From an uncultured Clostridia bacterium (GTDB taxonomy: Bacteria; Bacillota; Clostridia; Christensenellales; Borkfalkiaceae), in the NCBI GenBank assembly GCA_947631465.1, contig CANRLK010000014.1, forward strand, positions 1 to 37,826: 37,826 nt of DNA, read 5' to 3'. This document shows, in pieces, positions 22,735 through 31,425 of the stretch (position 1 is the stretch's first letter; each line of letters opens with the position of its first letter). Under the pieces are notes generated by a model. That model was given only the letters and a program-made list of their open reading frames with translations, was not told the origin of the DNA and did no database searches. The position numbers were made by a program, and so were the translations under genes.

Positions 22735-24702
22735 ATGACGCTACAATGGCTGCTTCCCATCGGCTTTTTGGGGCTGCTCGGGATCGGCATTCTCCTACTC
22801 ATCTATATCATCAAGCCGAGCTATCAAAAGAGGGTGATCTCATCCTCTTATGCTTGGCAGCGGGTGCTCAAACGGCGAAAGGAACTTCCGATCGACCGCT
22901 TCCGCAATATCTTGCTCTTTCTCGTGCAGGCGCTCATTTTGGCGGCGTGCGCCTTGATCTTTGCGCAGCCCAATCTGATGTCGCCCGAGATGATCGACAC
23001 GGCGTATGAAAAGCTCATCGTCATCGACGCGTCGGCGAGCATGCGGGCGCGCTATGCGGGCGATCCGCAGGGACAGACCCGTTTCGACCGCGCGCTCGAC
23101 GAAGTTCGTATCGCGATGGACGACGTCGTCATGAGGGGGGACGGCTTGCTCTCGGTGATCGTCGCGGACGAAGAGCCTTACTATCTCATCGACCGCATGG
23201 ACAAGAGCGGCTATGCGGACGCGATCGCCTCGCTCGAAGGCTTGTCCTGTTCCTACGGGCACGGCAGCGTCGATAAGGCGTTGGAGCTTGCGCGCGACAG
23301 AGTGTACAATGCCTCGACGGACGTCATCGTGTATTCGGGCACGGAGTACGGCGACATGGGCGCGGCGATCGAGTGCGTCAATCTTGCCGACCCGCTCAGA
23401 GAGTGGAACGTCTGCGTGGCGGGCTGCGACGTCGTCGACGAGGACAACGAGTTCGTGTTCCGTATCGAACTTTGCGCGTACGGCACGGTCTCGATGAACA
23501 AGATGATGACGGTGCGGATCAAGGGTGCGGACCTCGGCGCGGAGGAGCTCTCCGACCTTCCCGCCCTGACGATCCCCGTCCATTTCGAAGTCAACGCGGA
23601 GAGCGCGGGCTATGAACAGCGGCAGACGATCGAAGTCAAGGCGACCGACGAGTCGATCGGCGGCAGAGCGGATTTCTATTATTCCTCCTTCCAAGAGGCG
23701 GTGATCCGCGTCGAGGGACTGGAAGATTCCATCGCCGACGACGATGCAATGACCGTCTACGGCGGCATTAAGGACGTCATCAACGTGCAGTATTGCAGCG
23801 GGGAGACCAACGTCTTTTACTATCTCGGCTTTACCATTTTGCGCGACGCCATGCGCGCCATGCGGGACATCTCCTTCAAGCAGCTCGACGTGGAGGCGAC
23901 CCCCGAACTTTCGGGGTATGACCTCTATATCTTCGAGCACCGCATTCCCGACGCCGTGATCGCGTTCGGCTTGCCGACGGACGGCGTGATCTTGCTCGTC
24001 GATCCCAACCGCGACCTCGACGAGCTTGGACTCAAATTCGGCGACAAGGTCACTTTTAACGAGATGAACCCCATGCGGGGCGGCGAGGCGCATCCGCTCA
24101 CCCAATACATCGACCCCGCGCGGAACGGCATTTCCGAGTATACGCGGATCATGGAGTACGATTCGAGCTTCACGCCTCTTCTCTATTGCGGAGACGACCC
24201 CGTCCTGCTTTGCAAGAACACGCCCTCGTCGAAGATCGTCGTCATGCCGTTCTCGCTCAACATGTCCGACTTCATCTCCTGGGATTTCGAGACGCTTTTA
24301 TACAACATCATCGAGTACTTTTTCCCGCTCACGGTCACGAAGTACAACTATGAGCTCGGGGACACGCTCACCTTGAACTGCAAGGGGGAGTCGCTCGTCA
24401 TTGCGAACGACTTTACGTCCTACGTCATGCGGACCTTCCCGACCGAGCTCGTGTTGGACAGGCTCGGGGCGTATTCGTTCACGGTGCACTCGGGGCTTCA
24501 AAAAGAGGACGAAGTGCGCAAGATCATGGTGCGCATTCCCCATTCCGAGAGCGCGATCTTTTCGGTCGCCGACGTGAAGATCACCCTCGACAGGGGCGAG
24601 ATCTATGCGGAGACGGTCAAAGACCTGTTCCCGTACTTTGCGATCGCCGTCATCGTCATGCTCTTTGTCGAATGGTGGCTGCAATTCAGAAACGAGGCAT
24701 AA
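22735..24702 (+). CDS. BatA-type membrane protein with von Willebrand factor A domain
   Basis: 655 residues. The N-terminal BatA-like module has membrane segments at about 4-25 and 58-78 joined by a basic loop (WQRVLKRRKELP). A VWA domain follows, with the metal-ion site IDASASM (D98, S100, S102) and later STDVIVYSG. The middle and C-terminal part (about 250-630) is extracytoplasmic and ends in a membrane segment at about 634-651 (FPYFAIAVIVMLFVEWW). Related proteins belong to MoxR/VWA operons (the BatABD type), where they serve complex assembly or stress tolerance. The ribosome site (GGGGTG) is weak, 4 nt before ATG 22735. It is followed 3 nt downstream by the double-VWA protein, probably its partner. 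Confidence 0.88.
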   Translation: MTLQWLLPIGFLGLLGIGILLLIYIIKPSYQKRVISSSYAWQRVLKRRKELPIDRFRNILLFLVQALILAACALIFAQPNLMSPEMIDTAYEKLIVIDASASMRARYAGDPQGQTRFDRALDEVRIAMDDVVMRGDGLLSVIVADEEPYYLIDRMDKSGYADAIASLEGLSCSYGHGSVDKALELARDRVYNASTDVIVYSGTEYGDMGAAIECVNLADPLREWNVCVAGCDVVDEDNEFVFRIELCAYGTVSMNKMMTVRIKGADLGAEELSDLPALTIPVHFEVNAESAGYEQRQTIEVKATDESIGGRADFYYSSFQEAVIRVEGLEDSIADDDAMTVYGGIKDVINVQYCSGETNVFYYLGFTILRDAMRAMRDISFKQLDVEATPELSGYDLYIFEHRIPDAVIAFGLPTDGVILLVDPNRDLDELGLKFGDKVTFNEMNPMRGGEAHPLTQYIDPARNGISEYTRIMEYDSSFTPLLYCGDDPVLLCKNTPSSKIVVMPFSLNMSDFISWDFETLLYNIIEYFFPLTVTKYNYELGDTLTLNCKGESLVIANDFTSYVMRTFPTELVLDRLGAYSFTVHSGLQKEDEVRKIMVRIPHSESAIFSVADVKITLDRGEIYAETVKDLFPYFAIAVIVMLFVEWWLQFRNEA

Positions 24703-24705
24703 ATC

Positions 24706-27558
24706 ATGACTGATTTCAAAGTTGAATTTGCTTGGAGCCCATGGCTGCTCCTTTTGATCATCCCCGCGCTCGCCTATATCCTGTTCGTGTACTTCCGCGT
24801 GGAGAAGAAATTCCGCCGCCTCGGCAAGCGCAGGGCGTCGCTCGTCCTTCATATCATCATTTCGATTCTCTGCATTGTCGCGCTTTCGGGGATCAATTTC
24901 TCTTGGTCGACGGACGAAGTCGAAAACCAGCTCGTCATTTTGGTAGACTGTTCGTACAGCGAACAGAGCTCGCGCGAACGGGCGGACGGGTTCGTGCACG
25001 ACGTCATCGCGGCGAACAACGGAAAATGCGACTTTGCCGTCGTGAAATTCGGGTTCGATCAAGTGCTTGCCGTCAAGATGGGCTCGCACCGCGTGGAATC
25101 GTCCTTTGAGGACTACCTTGAATCGGACGAACCCGACACGACTGCGACCGACATCCGCTCTGCGCTCACCTATATTTGGGACCCCGTGACAAAGAAGAGC
25201 GGGGGAGATACGAACGAGCCGATCATCTCCGACCCCAAGACCGCGCGGGTGCTGCTCATTTCGGACGGGCTTCAAACCGACCGCGACGCGATGAGCGTTG
25301 CGCGGCTCATGGCGCTCGACGGGCTGCGGCTCGACACCTCGTTCTTCCCCGCAAACTACCCGCAGGACGCTTGGATCGTCGATGCGACCTATCCCGAAAA
25401 GACCTTCGACGTGGGCGAATCGTTCGACATCGAAGTGACCGTCCACAGTTCCTATAACGGGACGTTCGGCTTGAATTTCAGCGACAACGGCGACGTCAAG
25501 TTCCGCCGTGATGAAATGGAACTCAAAGCGGGCTTGCAAAAGGTCAAGATCTCGCATTCCTTCGAGACGTCGGGGCATCACGAGCTAAAATTCGGCATGA
25601 CGAGCAGCGGCGATTCCACCTTGGAGAACAACGTCTTTTATACGACCTACGACCTCGAAGAGTTCAACAGCATTTTGGTCGTCGAGCGGTACGAAGGGGA
25701 GGCGGATAGCATTGTAAAGATCTTGAACAGCCGCCCCGACGCAAAGTATCTGACGATCAAGGTCGTGGGGCTCGAAGCCGTCCCGACGACAATCGAAGCG
25801 CTCTCGGAGTTCGACGAGGTCATCCTCGTAAATGTCGCGCACCATGATATGCCCGCGGGGTTTGAGGATCTGCTCTATGAATATGTCTACAACTGCGGCG
25901 GGGGACTGTTCACGGTCGGCGGATTCGAGAAGAACAGCGAGGGCGGCGTGCTCACGAAGAAGAACAAGGAGGGGGCGGACGTGCCGGTCGCGCACGCCTA
26001 TGACGCCGCCGATTTGCAGGGCACGAAATTGCAGGAGATGCTGCCCGTCAAGATCGAGGAGTATTCCCCGCCGACCGCGCTTGCGATCATCATCGACCGT
26101 TCGGCGTCGATGGAACAGCACCAGGAAGCGCCGTTTGAAGTTGCGCTCGAAGGCGCGCTCGCCGCAGTGGATACGATGTCGCCCAAGGACTTTGTCGGCG
26201 TGATGACGATGAACAATTCCTACCACGTCGAGCTCGATCTCACGCCCATGACCCAAAAGAGCAAGATCGTTGACGCGATCTACCGCGTTGCGGACGAGGT
26301 GGGGGGCTCGAACAGCGAGACGGCATCGATCGAACACGCCTGCCGCGCGCTTGCCGCCATGCGGAGCGTCGAAAAGAAGCACGTCATGCTCATCACAGAC
26401 GGACGCCCCGGCGACCCCGCAAGGGACTATCAAGCCGTCATGCAAAAATATTACGACGAGTTTGGCATCACCATCACGGTCATCTCGGTGCTCGATCCCA
26501 TCATTGAGGATCTCAAAGTGCTTGCGGAGATCGGGCACGGCGGGGCGTATCAAATTACGTCCAACCTCAAACAAGAGCTGCCGTTCCGCTTAAAACGCGA
26601 CCTCGGGATGTCCGAGGAGTTCTCGGGTGCAGTGCCGATGGAATACAAACCGACGCTCAACACCCATACGGCCGTCGTGAACAAGCTCACCCAATCCATG
26701 CTCGACGAAATTGACATGACGGGTTTCTTCGTCTCGCGCGTCAAAAATTCGAGCGTGCAGGTCTCGCTCATGGCGGCATTTGTGCCGCTGTATGCGCAGT
26801 GGAACTTCGGCGCAGGCAAGGTCGGCAGCTTCATGTGCGACCTGTTCGGGTATTTTTCTGGTCCGTTCACCGAAAATGAGGACGCGGGCATTCCGATCGT
26901 CAACAACATCGTCTCCGCGCTCATGCCCGTGATCAACATCCAGGAGCATTCCCTGAACGTTCAATTTATCTATGATAATTACCGCACGCAGGCGAGCATT
27001 GACGGGTATAATTTCGATGCCGAGAGCGACAAAAAGCTCATTGCGTTCGTCGAAGCGCCGAACGGAGCGGTCGCGAAGTTCGATTTGAGCGAGCTTTCGA
27101 TCGGCGGCAACCGCTTCACGTTCGAGAATTTCGAGCCCGGTATCCACGTCGTCACGGTCATGAAAGTCCCCAAGTCCTACGACGTGCTATCAAGGGACGT
27201 CGGGAGCGCTTCGGACGTGCCATCGCGCTATGTGATGGCGATGATCCGAACCTATCGCGCATTCAGCTATTCCGAGGAGTTCGACTCTTCGCGCGATTCC
27301 TTTGACGAGGGACGATCGCTTCTCATCAACATCTCTTCAAACCCCGACGCGGAGGGCGAGGACAAACTCGTCGATTCCGCGGAGGAGTTCGCCTTCTCGA
27401 TCGTGAGCCTTCGCAAGTCCTTTGACCCGAGGTATCTCTTGATCGGCGCGGCGCTCGTCCTGTTCCTCATCGAGATCGCCGTGCGCAAGTTCCGCTTCAC
27501 GAGCTTTACGAAGTTCTTAGAGCGCATCGGGCTCAAAAAGAAAGAGAAGTCCGCGTAA
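24706..27558 (+). CDS. Large membrane protein with two von Willebrand factor A domains
   Basis: 950 residues. Membrane segments lie at about 10-27 and 44-60. The first VWA-like domain has LVDCSYSEQ (D81, S83, S85) and VLLISDGLQT. A beta-rich stretch (about 225-310) resembles adhesive Ig-like domains, followed by a glutamine-amidotransferase-like segment (about 320-415: ILVVERYEGEADSIVKILN... GGGLFTVGGF) as in other VWA membrane proteins. The second VWA domain has a full metal site, IIIDRSASMEQ (D464, S466, S468), and MLITDGRPGDP. The C terminus has a membrane segment (about 918-937) and basic tail. It starts 3 nt after the previous stop and closes the operon. VWA pairs of this kind bind partner proteins through the metal site; the partner is unknown. 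Confidence 0.88.
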   Translation: MTDFKVEFAWSPWLLLLIIPALAYILFVYFRVEKKFRRLGKRRASLVLHIIISILCIVALSGINFSWSTDEVENQLVILVDCSYSEQSSRERADGFVHDVIAANNGKCDFAVVKFGFDQVLAVKMGSHRVESSFEDYLESDEPDTTATDIRSALTYIWDPVTKKSGGDTNEPIISDPKTARVLLISDGLQTDRDAMSVARLMALDGLRLDTSFFPANYPQDAWIVDATYPEKTFDVGESFDIEVTVHSSYNGTFGLNFSDNGDVKFRRDEMELKAGLQKVKISHSFETSGHHELKFGMTSSGDSTLENNVFYTTYDLEEFNSILVVERYEGEADSIVKILNSRPDAKYLTIKVVGLEAVPTTIEALSEFDEVILVNVAHHDMPAGFEDLLYEYVYNCGGGLFTVGGFEKNSEGGVLTKKNKEGADVPVAHAYDAADLQGTKLQEMLPVKIEEYSPPTALAIIIDRSASMEQHQEAPFEVALEGALAAVDTMSPKDFVGVMTMNNSYHVELDLTPMTQKSKIVDAIYRVADEVGGSNSETASIEHACRALAAMRSVEKKHVMLITDGRPGDPARDYQAVMQKYYDEFGITITVISVLDPIIEDLKVLAEIGHGGAYQITSNLKQELPFRLKRDLGMSEEFSGAVPMEYKPTLNTHTAVVNKLTQSMLDEIDMTGFFVSRVKNSSVQVSLMAAFVPLYAQWNFGAGKVGSFMCDLFGYFSGPFTENEDAGIPIVNNIVSALMPVINIQEHSLNVQFIYDNYRTQASIDGYNFDAESDKKLIAFVEAPNGAVAKFDLSELSIGGNRFTFENFEPGIHVVTVMKVPKSYDVLSRDVGSASDVPSRYVMAMIRTYRAFSYSEEFDSSRDSFDEGRSLLINISSNPDAEGEDKLVDSAEEFAFSIVSLRKSFDPRYLLIGAALVLFLIEIAVRKFRFTSFTKFLERIGLKKKEKSA

Positions 27559-27612
27559 AGTTTCCCATCCCCATTGACTTCACCCCTCAAAGGGAACAAC
27601 GAGATTTCTTCT

Positions 27613-27680
27613 TGGCGCCCCCTTTGAGGGGGAGCTGGCGAGGCGAAGCCGAGACTGAGGGGGTGTTACCTTATTTGAAG
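27613..27680 (-). repeat. Dispersed repeat block (CCCCCTCAGTCTCGGC type), inverse copy
   Basis: On the minus strand it reads AAATAAGGTAACACCCCCTC, then AGTCTCGGCTTCGCCTCGCC, then AGCTCCCCCTCAAAGGGGG. It matches the blocks at 2129 and 2424, with its own C-tract/G-tract hairpin. It lies between the end of the envelope operon and its terminator. Confidence 0.7.
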
Positions 27681-27697
27681 CAGTAGACAATAAGTTT

Positions 27698-27727
27698 GGC
27701 GCGCCCCATTCGGGGCGCGCCGCTTTT
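27698..27727. terminator. Bidirectional terminator between the envelope operon and the PadR fusion gene
   Basis: GGCGCGCCCC (27698-27707) pairs perfectly with GGGGCGCGCC (27712-27721), loop ATTC, then GCTTTT on the plus strand. On the minus strand it is followed by AAACTTATT. It serves two convergent genes. Confidence 0.88.
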
Positions 27728-27746
27728 ATGCTTGATTTTAATTTTC

Positions 27747-30700
27747 TCAATCGTCGTCGTTCGGGCGGATCAACAGGTAGTAGACAACGCCGAATACGAT
27801 GATGTTCAGGAAGAATCCCGCGGGGAAGATGATGTAGGTCATGAGATCGTTGATGCTCGTAAAGTCGATCTGCGTTGCGAGCGCATAGATCAAGATCACG
27901 ATGAGGATTAACGCATAAGTGACGATCACGTTGACGATCATATTTCCCGTCTGTCTCAGCGCGCGCTCGCCGTAGCGGTTGATGAACATCAACGCCGTCA
28001 CGAGCAGCAGTGCAAGCCCCGCGCCCCAGATAAAGAAGGAGTAGAAGATGGGAAGATGGAAGGTTCGCCTCAGTCCCAACGCAAGACTGCCTTCGGCGAC
28101 GCAGAGCAGGAACACCATCAAGGCGCTCAAAAAGAGGGCGCGTCCCTTGTTGACAAGACTGTCCGACTTCACCGTGAGCTCTTTGGTCTTGCTCCCGCCT
28201 GCAAGTGTGATCAAAATGCCGTCCTGGCGTGCCCGCTCTTCGAGATCATAGAAGTCGATCCCGTCCACCGAACGGGCAGAGCGCGCCTTTTCGCGCTTTC
28301 CCGTCTCCCGCTTCTCGTCCGCTATGGGCTGGATCGGGGGCGCTGCGGGTTCGGGCTGCGCCGCCTGCGGCTGCGGGGGATAGGGGGGCTCGGAGGTACG
28401 CACGGGAATCGTATCCTGCGGCTCATCAGGGAGCTGGTATACGCAATAGGTTTGTCTGTCGACAAGGGGGGGAGGCGGGGTCGGCTCTTCGCCGCGCTTT
28501 GCCGAAACATAGATGCGCGTAAGCGGAGCGCGGAAGTCGTCTTGCGGCGCTTCATAAGCCGCCTCTTCGGGTTGCGGCGCGCCATCCTGGTAGTTCTGCG
28601 CCTCACCGCCGAGATTGTTGACAATGTGCCGCATGTTCGTCTCCAAAAGATCGAACTCCCTGCGGCGGAACTGCTCTTCGTCTTGGCGGCGCACTTCCTT
28701 GATCTTCTGCTCCATTTCGAGGTCGTGACGGCGGTTGAGCTCGTCGATCTCCTGCCGATGCCGCTCCTCGATCTCTTCGCGCTCCTTCGCAAACGGTCCC
28801 ATTCTCACGATGCGCTCGTTCTGCTCGCTCTTTTGCGCGTTCTGCGCGATAGAACGGCTGCGCCCGATCTCATCGTCCTGGGCAAACGCCTCATCTGTTC
28901 CCGCCTCTTCTTCAAGACGAGCCTCTTCCGCACGCCGCGCTTCTTCGGCTCTTCTTTCTTCTTCCTCTTGACGGGCGCGCTCCTCTTCGAGCCGCTGGGC
29001 TTCCGCCCTGAGCCGTTCTTCTTCGGCTTCCGCTTCAAGGCGAAGCCGCTCTTCTTCGGCTTTTCTCGCCTCTTCTTCAAGACGAAGCGCCTCGGCTTCT
29101 TCTTCGGCTTTTCTCGCCTCTTCTTCAAGACGAAGCGCCTCGGCTTCTTCTTCGGCTTTTCTCGCTTCTTCCGCTTCCGCCTCTTGGCGAAGTCGTTCTT
29201 CTTCCTCTTGACGGCGGGCTTCTTCGGCGCGGAGACGGTCTTGTTCGAACTGACGGATCTCCGCCATTTGGACCATGAAGGCGTGCGCCTTTTCCTCTTC
29301 CTCGCGCTTTGCGATGAGGGCGGCGATCGCCCGTTCGCGCTCTTCTCGGCTCGCTTCTTCCTGCGCCTGAGCGATGGTGCGCTCATGCTCTTCGAGCGCG
29401 GCTTGTTCTTCTTCCGCCTGCTGCCGAGCTTGTTCTTCCGCCTCTTGCTTTAAGCGAAGCTCTTCGGCTTCGGTTTCGGCTTGAAGGCGGGCCTCTTCCT
29501 CCTCGCGGGCGGCTTCTTCCGCCAATCGTGCCTCTTCTTGAAGTTCGCGCTCATGCGCCTCTTCCTCGCGAAGCCGCTCGGCTTCCTCGGCGGCGCGCTT
29601 TTGCTCTTCTTCGAGATTTTTGAGACGCTCCGCTTCCGATTCAAGGAACTGCCGCTGTTCTTCGGCTTCGCGCTCTCTGCGCTCCTGTTCGGCTTGCAGC
29701 GCAAATTCCCGCTCCAAGAGCTCCTGTTCGCGGCGCGCGCCCGCCTCTTCGCGGATGCGGATCATCTCTTCGCGGGCGTTCATCGCCTCTTCCATCCGCG
29801 CACGCGCTTCTTCGAGCGCAGCGCGCTCCGCCTCGTATTTTTCGTCCTGTTCGGGCGCAGGCGTCGGCTCTTCGCGCACCTCTTCCTCGAAGGGCATGTC
29901 CTCGCCGTCGTATTCGAACTCCTCGTCCTCTTCGCCCGTGCCGCGCGCAGGCGAGACGCTCTTTTTGAGCACCCGCATATCGACGGACGTGGGCGCGGGA
30001 GAACCGAAATCAAACGCCTTGTCCGAAATGAGGGAATCGATGACCGTGCGCGAGTACTCCCATTCCGATTGGTTGCGCTCGGAGATCTCCTTGCCCTGGT
30101 CGGTGAGGGAGAAGTACTTGCGCCTGCCCCCGCTGACCGACCCGCCCCAATACGAGGTGACGTAGCCCTCCTTTTCCAGCCGTTTGAGCGCGCTGTAAAG
30201 CGAAGGCTGTTTTAAGGTGTATTGATCGTGGCTCTTGCGCTCGATCTCGGCGATGATCTCGTATCCGTATTTGTCGCCGTCATAGAGCGCGCGCAAAATG
30301 ATCGTGTTGATGTGCCCGCGGATGAGATCGGAACTCACCGAATGATCGCGGTCCTTGTCCTCATCCTCTTGGGAAGTTTCCTGCTCCTCGGCATCGTCCG
30401 CTTGCGCCGCTTGAACTTGTTCGGGCGTCGGCGCTTCTTGCACGGTTTCTTGCGCTTCGGAAGATGGAAGCTTTTCGGCTTCCTCGGGCTCGTCGTCCGA
30501 TTGGTCGGAAGGAGCGAAGGCGGTCTCGTCCGAAGTGTTTGCAAGGTCGACGGGCTCTTCTTCCTCGTCGAAAGAGGTCGGCTCAAACGCTTCGGATTCT
30601 TCTTCCTCGTCCTTCCTTTCAAACGGGGTCGCCGTTTCCTCGGGCGCTTCTTCCTCCTCGTCGGGCTCGTCTACGGGCTCTTCCTCCTCGTCGGGCTCGT

Positions 30701-31262
30701 CGAACGGCGGTTCGACCGCTGCTTCGTCATCCGTCTCGGCGATGTCGCTCCAATCGCCCCGCGTGTAGGGGGCAAATGCGGGCGTGCCGATCGAGTCGTC
30801 TTTCTTCTCGGTCTCGGATTCGGATTTTTCGGATTCTTCGGGCTCTTCCGTTTCGTCCGCCGCCCCGAACACCGCGTTCACGGCAGGGGCTTCCGCAAGA
30901 TCCGAGGAAGGCTCGTCCGCCTCGTCGTCCGTTTCGTCCTCGCCATCCTGCGCTTGCGAGCGCACAAAGGCGCGCGGGGGAGAAGCGGGCGTCTTGGGGA
31001 AACGACGCTTTTTGTCGAGCATGAAATCGTCCTCGAAGGGATCGTCGTCCGAAGAGGGAATGGGCTCAAACGCCCGATCGCGCGCGTCAAATTCCTCGCC
31101 ATCCGTCTCGTCGGGCTCTTCGGACTCGTTCATTTCTTCGGTCACCTCGTCCGTTTCGCCGAAGGGGGAGTCCGACGGGAACTCTTCTTCGGGGTCGGTC
31201 TCTGGCGTGCCGTCAAAGGGCTCGTCCTCGTCCGAATCGTCGTTGAAAAAATCGTCTCTCAC
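27747..31262 (-). CDS. Membrane-anchored PadR-type regulator with long acidic and coiled-coil regions
   Basis: 1171 residues from a GTG start with AGGAGG 7 nt upstream. Residues 1-300 are disordered and extremely Glu/Asp-rich. Residues about 308-412 form a PadR winged helix: RGHINTIILRALYDGDKYGYEI, QPSLYSALKRLEKEGYVTSYW, SGGRRKYFSLTDQGKE. Residues about 460-900 are a charged coiled coil (Arg/Glu/Ala, with a 16-residue tandem repeat). After a Pro-rich part, residues about 1036-1165 contain four membrane segments, beginning FLSALMVFLLCVAEGSLALG, and the chain ends RPNDDD. Typical PadR proteins have 100-200 residues and are soluble. The operators at 31302 and 31357 suggest autoregulation. A signal sensed at the membrane and passed to the DNA-binding domain is an inference. 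Confidence 0.88.
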   Translation of the reverse strand: MRDDFFNDDSDEDEPFDGTPETDPEEEFPSDSPFGETDEVTEEMNESEEPDETDGEEFDARDRAFEPIPSSDDDPFEDDFMLDKKRRFPKTPASPPRAFVRSQAQDGEDETDDEADEPSSDLAEAPAVNAVFGAADETEEPEESEKSESETEKKDDSIGTPAFAPYTRGDWSDIAETDDEAAVEPPFDEPDEEEEPVDEPDEEEEAPEETATPFERKDEEEESEAFEPTSFDEEEEPVDLANTSDETAFAPSDQSDDEPEEAEKLPSSEAQETVQEAPTPEQVQAAQADDAEEQETSQEDEDKDRDHSVSSDLIRGHINTIILRALYDGDKYGYEIIAEIERKSHDQYTLKQPSLYSALKRLEKEGYVTSYWGGSVSGGRRKYFSLTDQGKEISERNQSEWEYSRTVIDSLISDKAFDFGSPAPTSVDMRVLKKSVSPARGTGEEDEEFEYDGEDMPFEEEVREEPTPAPEQDEKYEAERAALEEARARMEEAMNAREEMIRIREEAGARREQELLEREFALQAEQERREREAEEQRQFLESEAERLKNLEEEQKRAAEEAERLREEEAHERELQEEARLAEEAAREEEEARLQAETEAEELRLKQEAEEQARQQAEEEQAALEEHERTIAQAQEEASREERERAIAALIAKREEEEKAHAFMVQMAEIRQFEQDRLRAEEARRQEEEERLRQEAEAEEARKAEEEAEALRLEEEARKAEEEAEALRLEEEARKAEEERLRLEAEAEEERLRAEAQRLEEERARQEEEERRAEEARRAEEARLEEEAGTDEAFAQDDEIGRSRSIAQNAQKSEQNERIVRMGPFAKEREEIEERHRQEIDELNRRHDLEMEQKIKEVRRQDEEQFRRREFDLLETNMRHIVNNLGGEAQNYQDGAPQPEEAAYEAPQDDFRAPLTRIYVSAKRGEEPTPPPPLVDRQTYCVYQLPDEPQDTIPVRTSEPPYPPQPQAAQPEPAAPPIQPIADEKRETGKREKARSARSVDGIDFYDLEERARQDGILITLAGGSKTKELTVKSDSLVNKGRALFLSALMVFLLCVAEGSLALGLRRTFHLPIFYSFFIWGAGLALLLVTALMFINRYGERALRQTGNMIVNVIVTYALILIVILIYALATQIDFTSINDLMTYIIFPAGFFLNIIVFGVVYYLLIRPNDDD
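29052..29165 (-). repeat. 48-bp tandem repeat inside the coiled-coil coding region
   Basis: Two nearly identical 48-bp units (29052-29099, 29100-29147) and the start of a third. They encode the 16-residue unit KAEEEAEALRLEEEAR. The number of units could vary between strains by slippage without breaking the reading frame. Confidence 0.85.
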
Positions 31263-31301
31263 TGAGTACCCTCCTTGTCATTTTTTCAGAAGTACAATAT
31301 C

Positions 31302-31323
31302 AAGTACTATATCTGACATAATT
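31302..31323. promoter_or_regulatory. PadR-like operator, copy A (downstream of the -10 box)
   Basis: 22-bp element AAGTACTAT-ATCT-GACATAATT, 20 of 22 identical to copy B at 31357. It holds the imperfect dyad TATATC-T-GACATA (31308-31320). It covers the last half of the -10 box and the transcription start of the PadR fusion gene, a position suited to repression. A partial third copy, AGTACAATATC, lies next to it at 31291-31301. Confidence 0.72.
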
Positions 31324-31349
31324 ATACAAGATTCGCCCGTCTTTGTCAA
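31321..31349 (-). promoter_or_regulatory. Consensus promoter of the PadR fusion gene
   Basis: Minus strand: TTGACA (31344-31349), 17-bp spacer, TATAAT (31321-31326). It lies exactly between operator copies A and B. Confidence 0.9.
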
Positions 31350-31356
31350 CGATATG

Positions 31357-31378
31357 AAGTACTATGTCAGACATAATT
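31357..31378. promoter_or_regulatory. PadR-like operator, copy B
   Basis: AAGTACTAT-GTCA-GACATAATT, a direct repeat of copy A, 55 bp away (start to start). Its core TATGTC-A-GACATA (31363-31375) is a perfect dyad. It lies 7 bp beyond the -35 box of the minus-strand promoter and about 36 bp before the -10 box of the divergent YkvI-like gene, so it could act on both. Confidence 0.72.
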
Positions 31379-31413
31379 TTCCATATTTTGTGGTATTTTT
31401 CGATTTTTCGGCA

Positions 31414-31419
31414 TAAAAT
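31414..31419 (+). promoter_or_regulatory. Candidate -10 box of the YkvI-like gene
   Basis: CATAAAAT with TAAAAT at 31414-31419, six bases before ATG 31426. No good -35 box is found (TTGTGG at 31388 has a 20-bp spacer). Expression may depend on an activator or on the divergent promoter region. Confidence 0.45.
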
Positions 31420-31425
31420 CGGGAA

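Noticed and set aside
29052-29165. CRISPR-like tandem array
   Set aside because: The units are contiguous without spacers, in frame in a coiled-coil gene.
28056-29453. 465-codon plus-strand frame rich in Phe, Leu and Arg
   Set aside because: It is the complement of the Glu/Arg/Ala coiled-coil coding region of the PadR fusion gene; the Phe/Leu-rich composition follows from complementing Glu/Lys codons.
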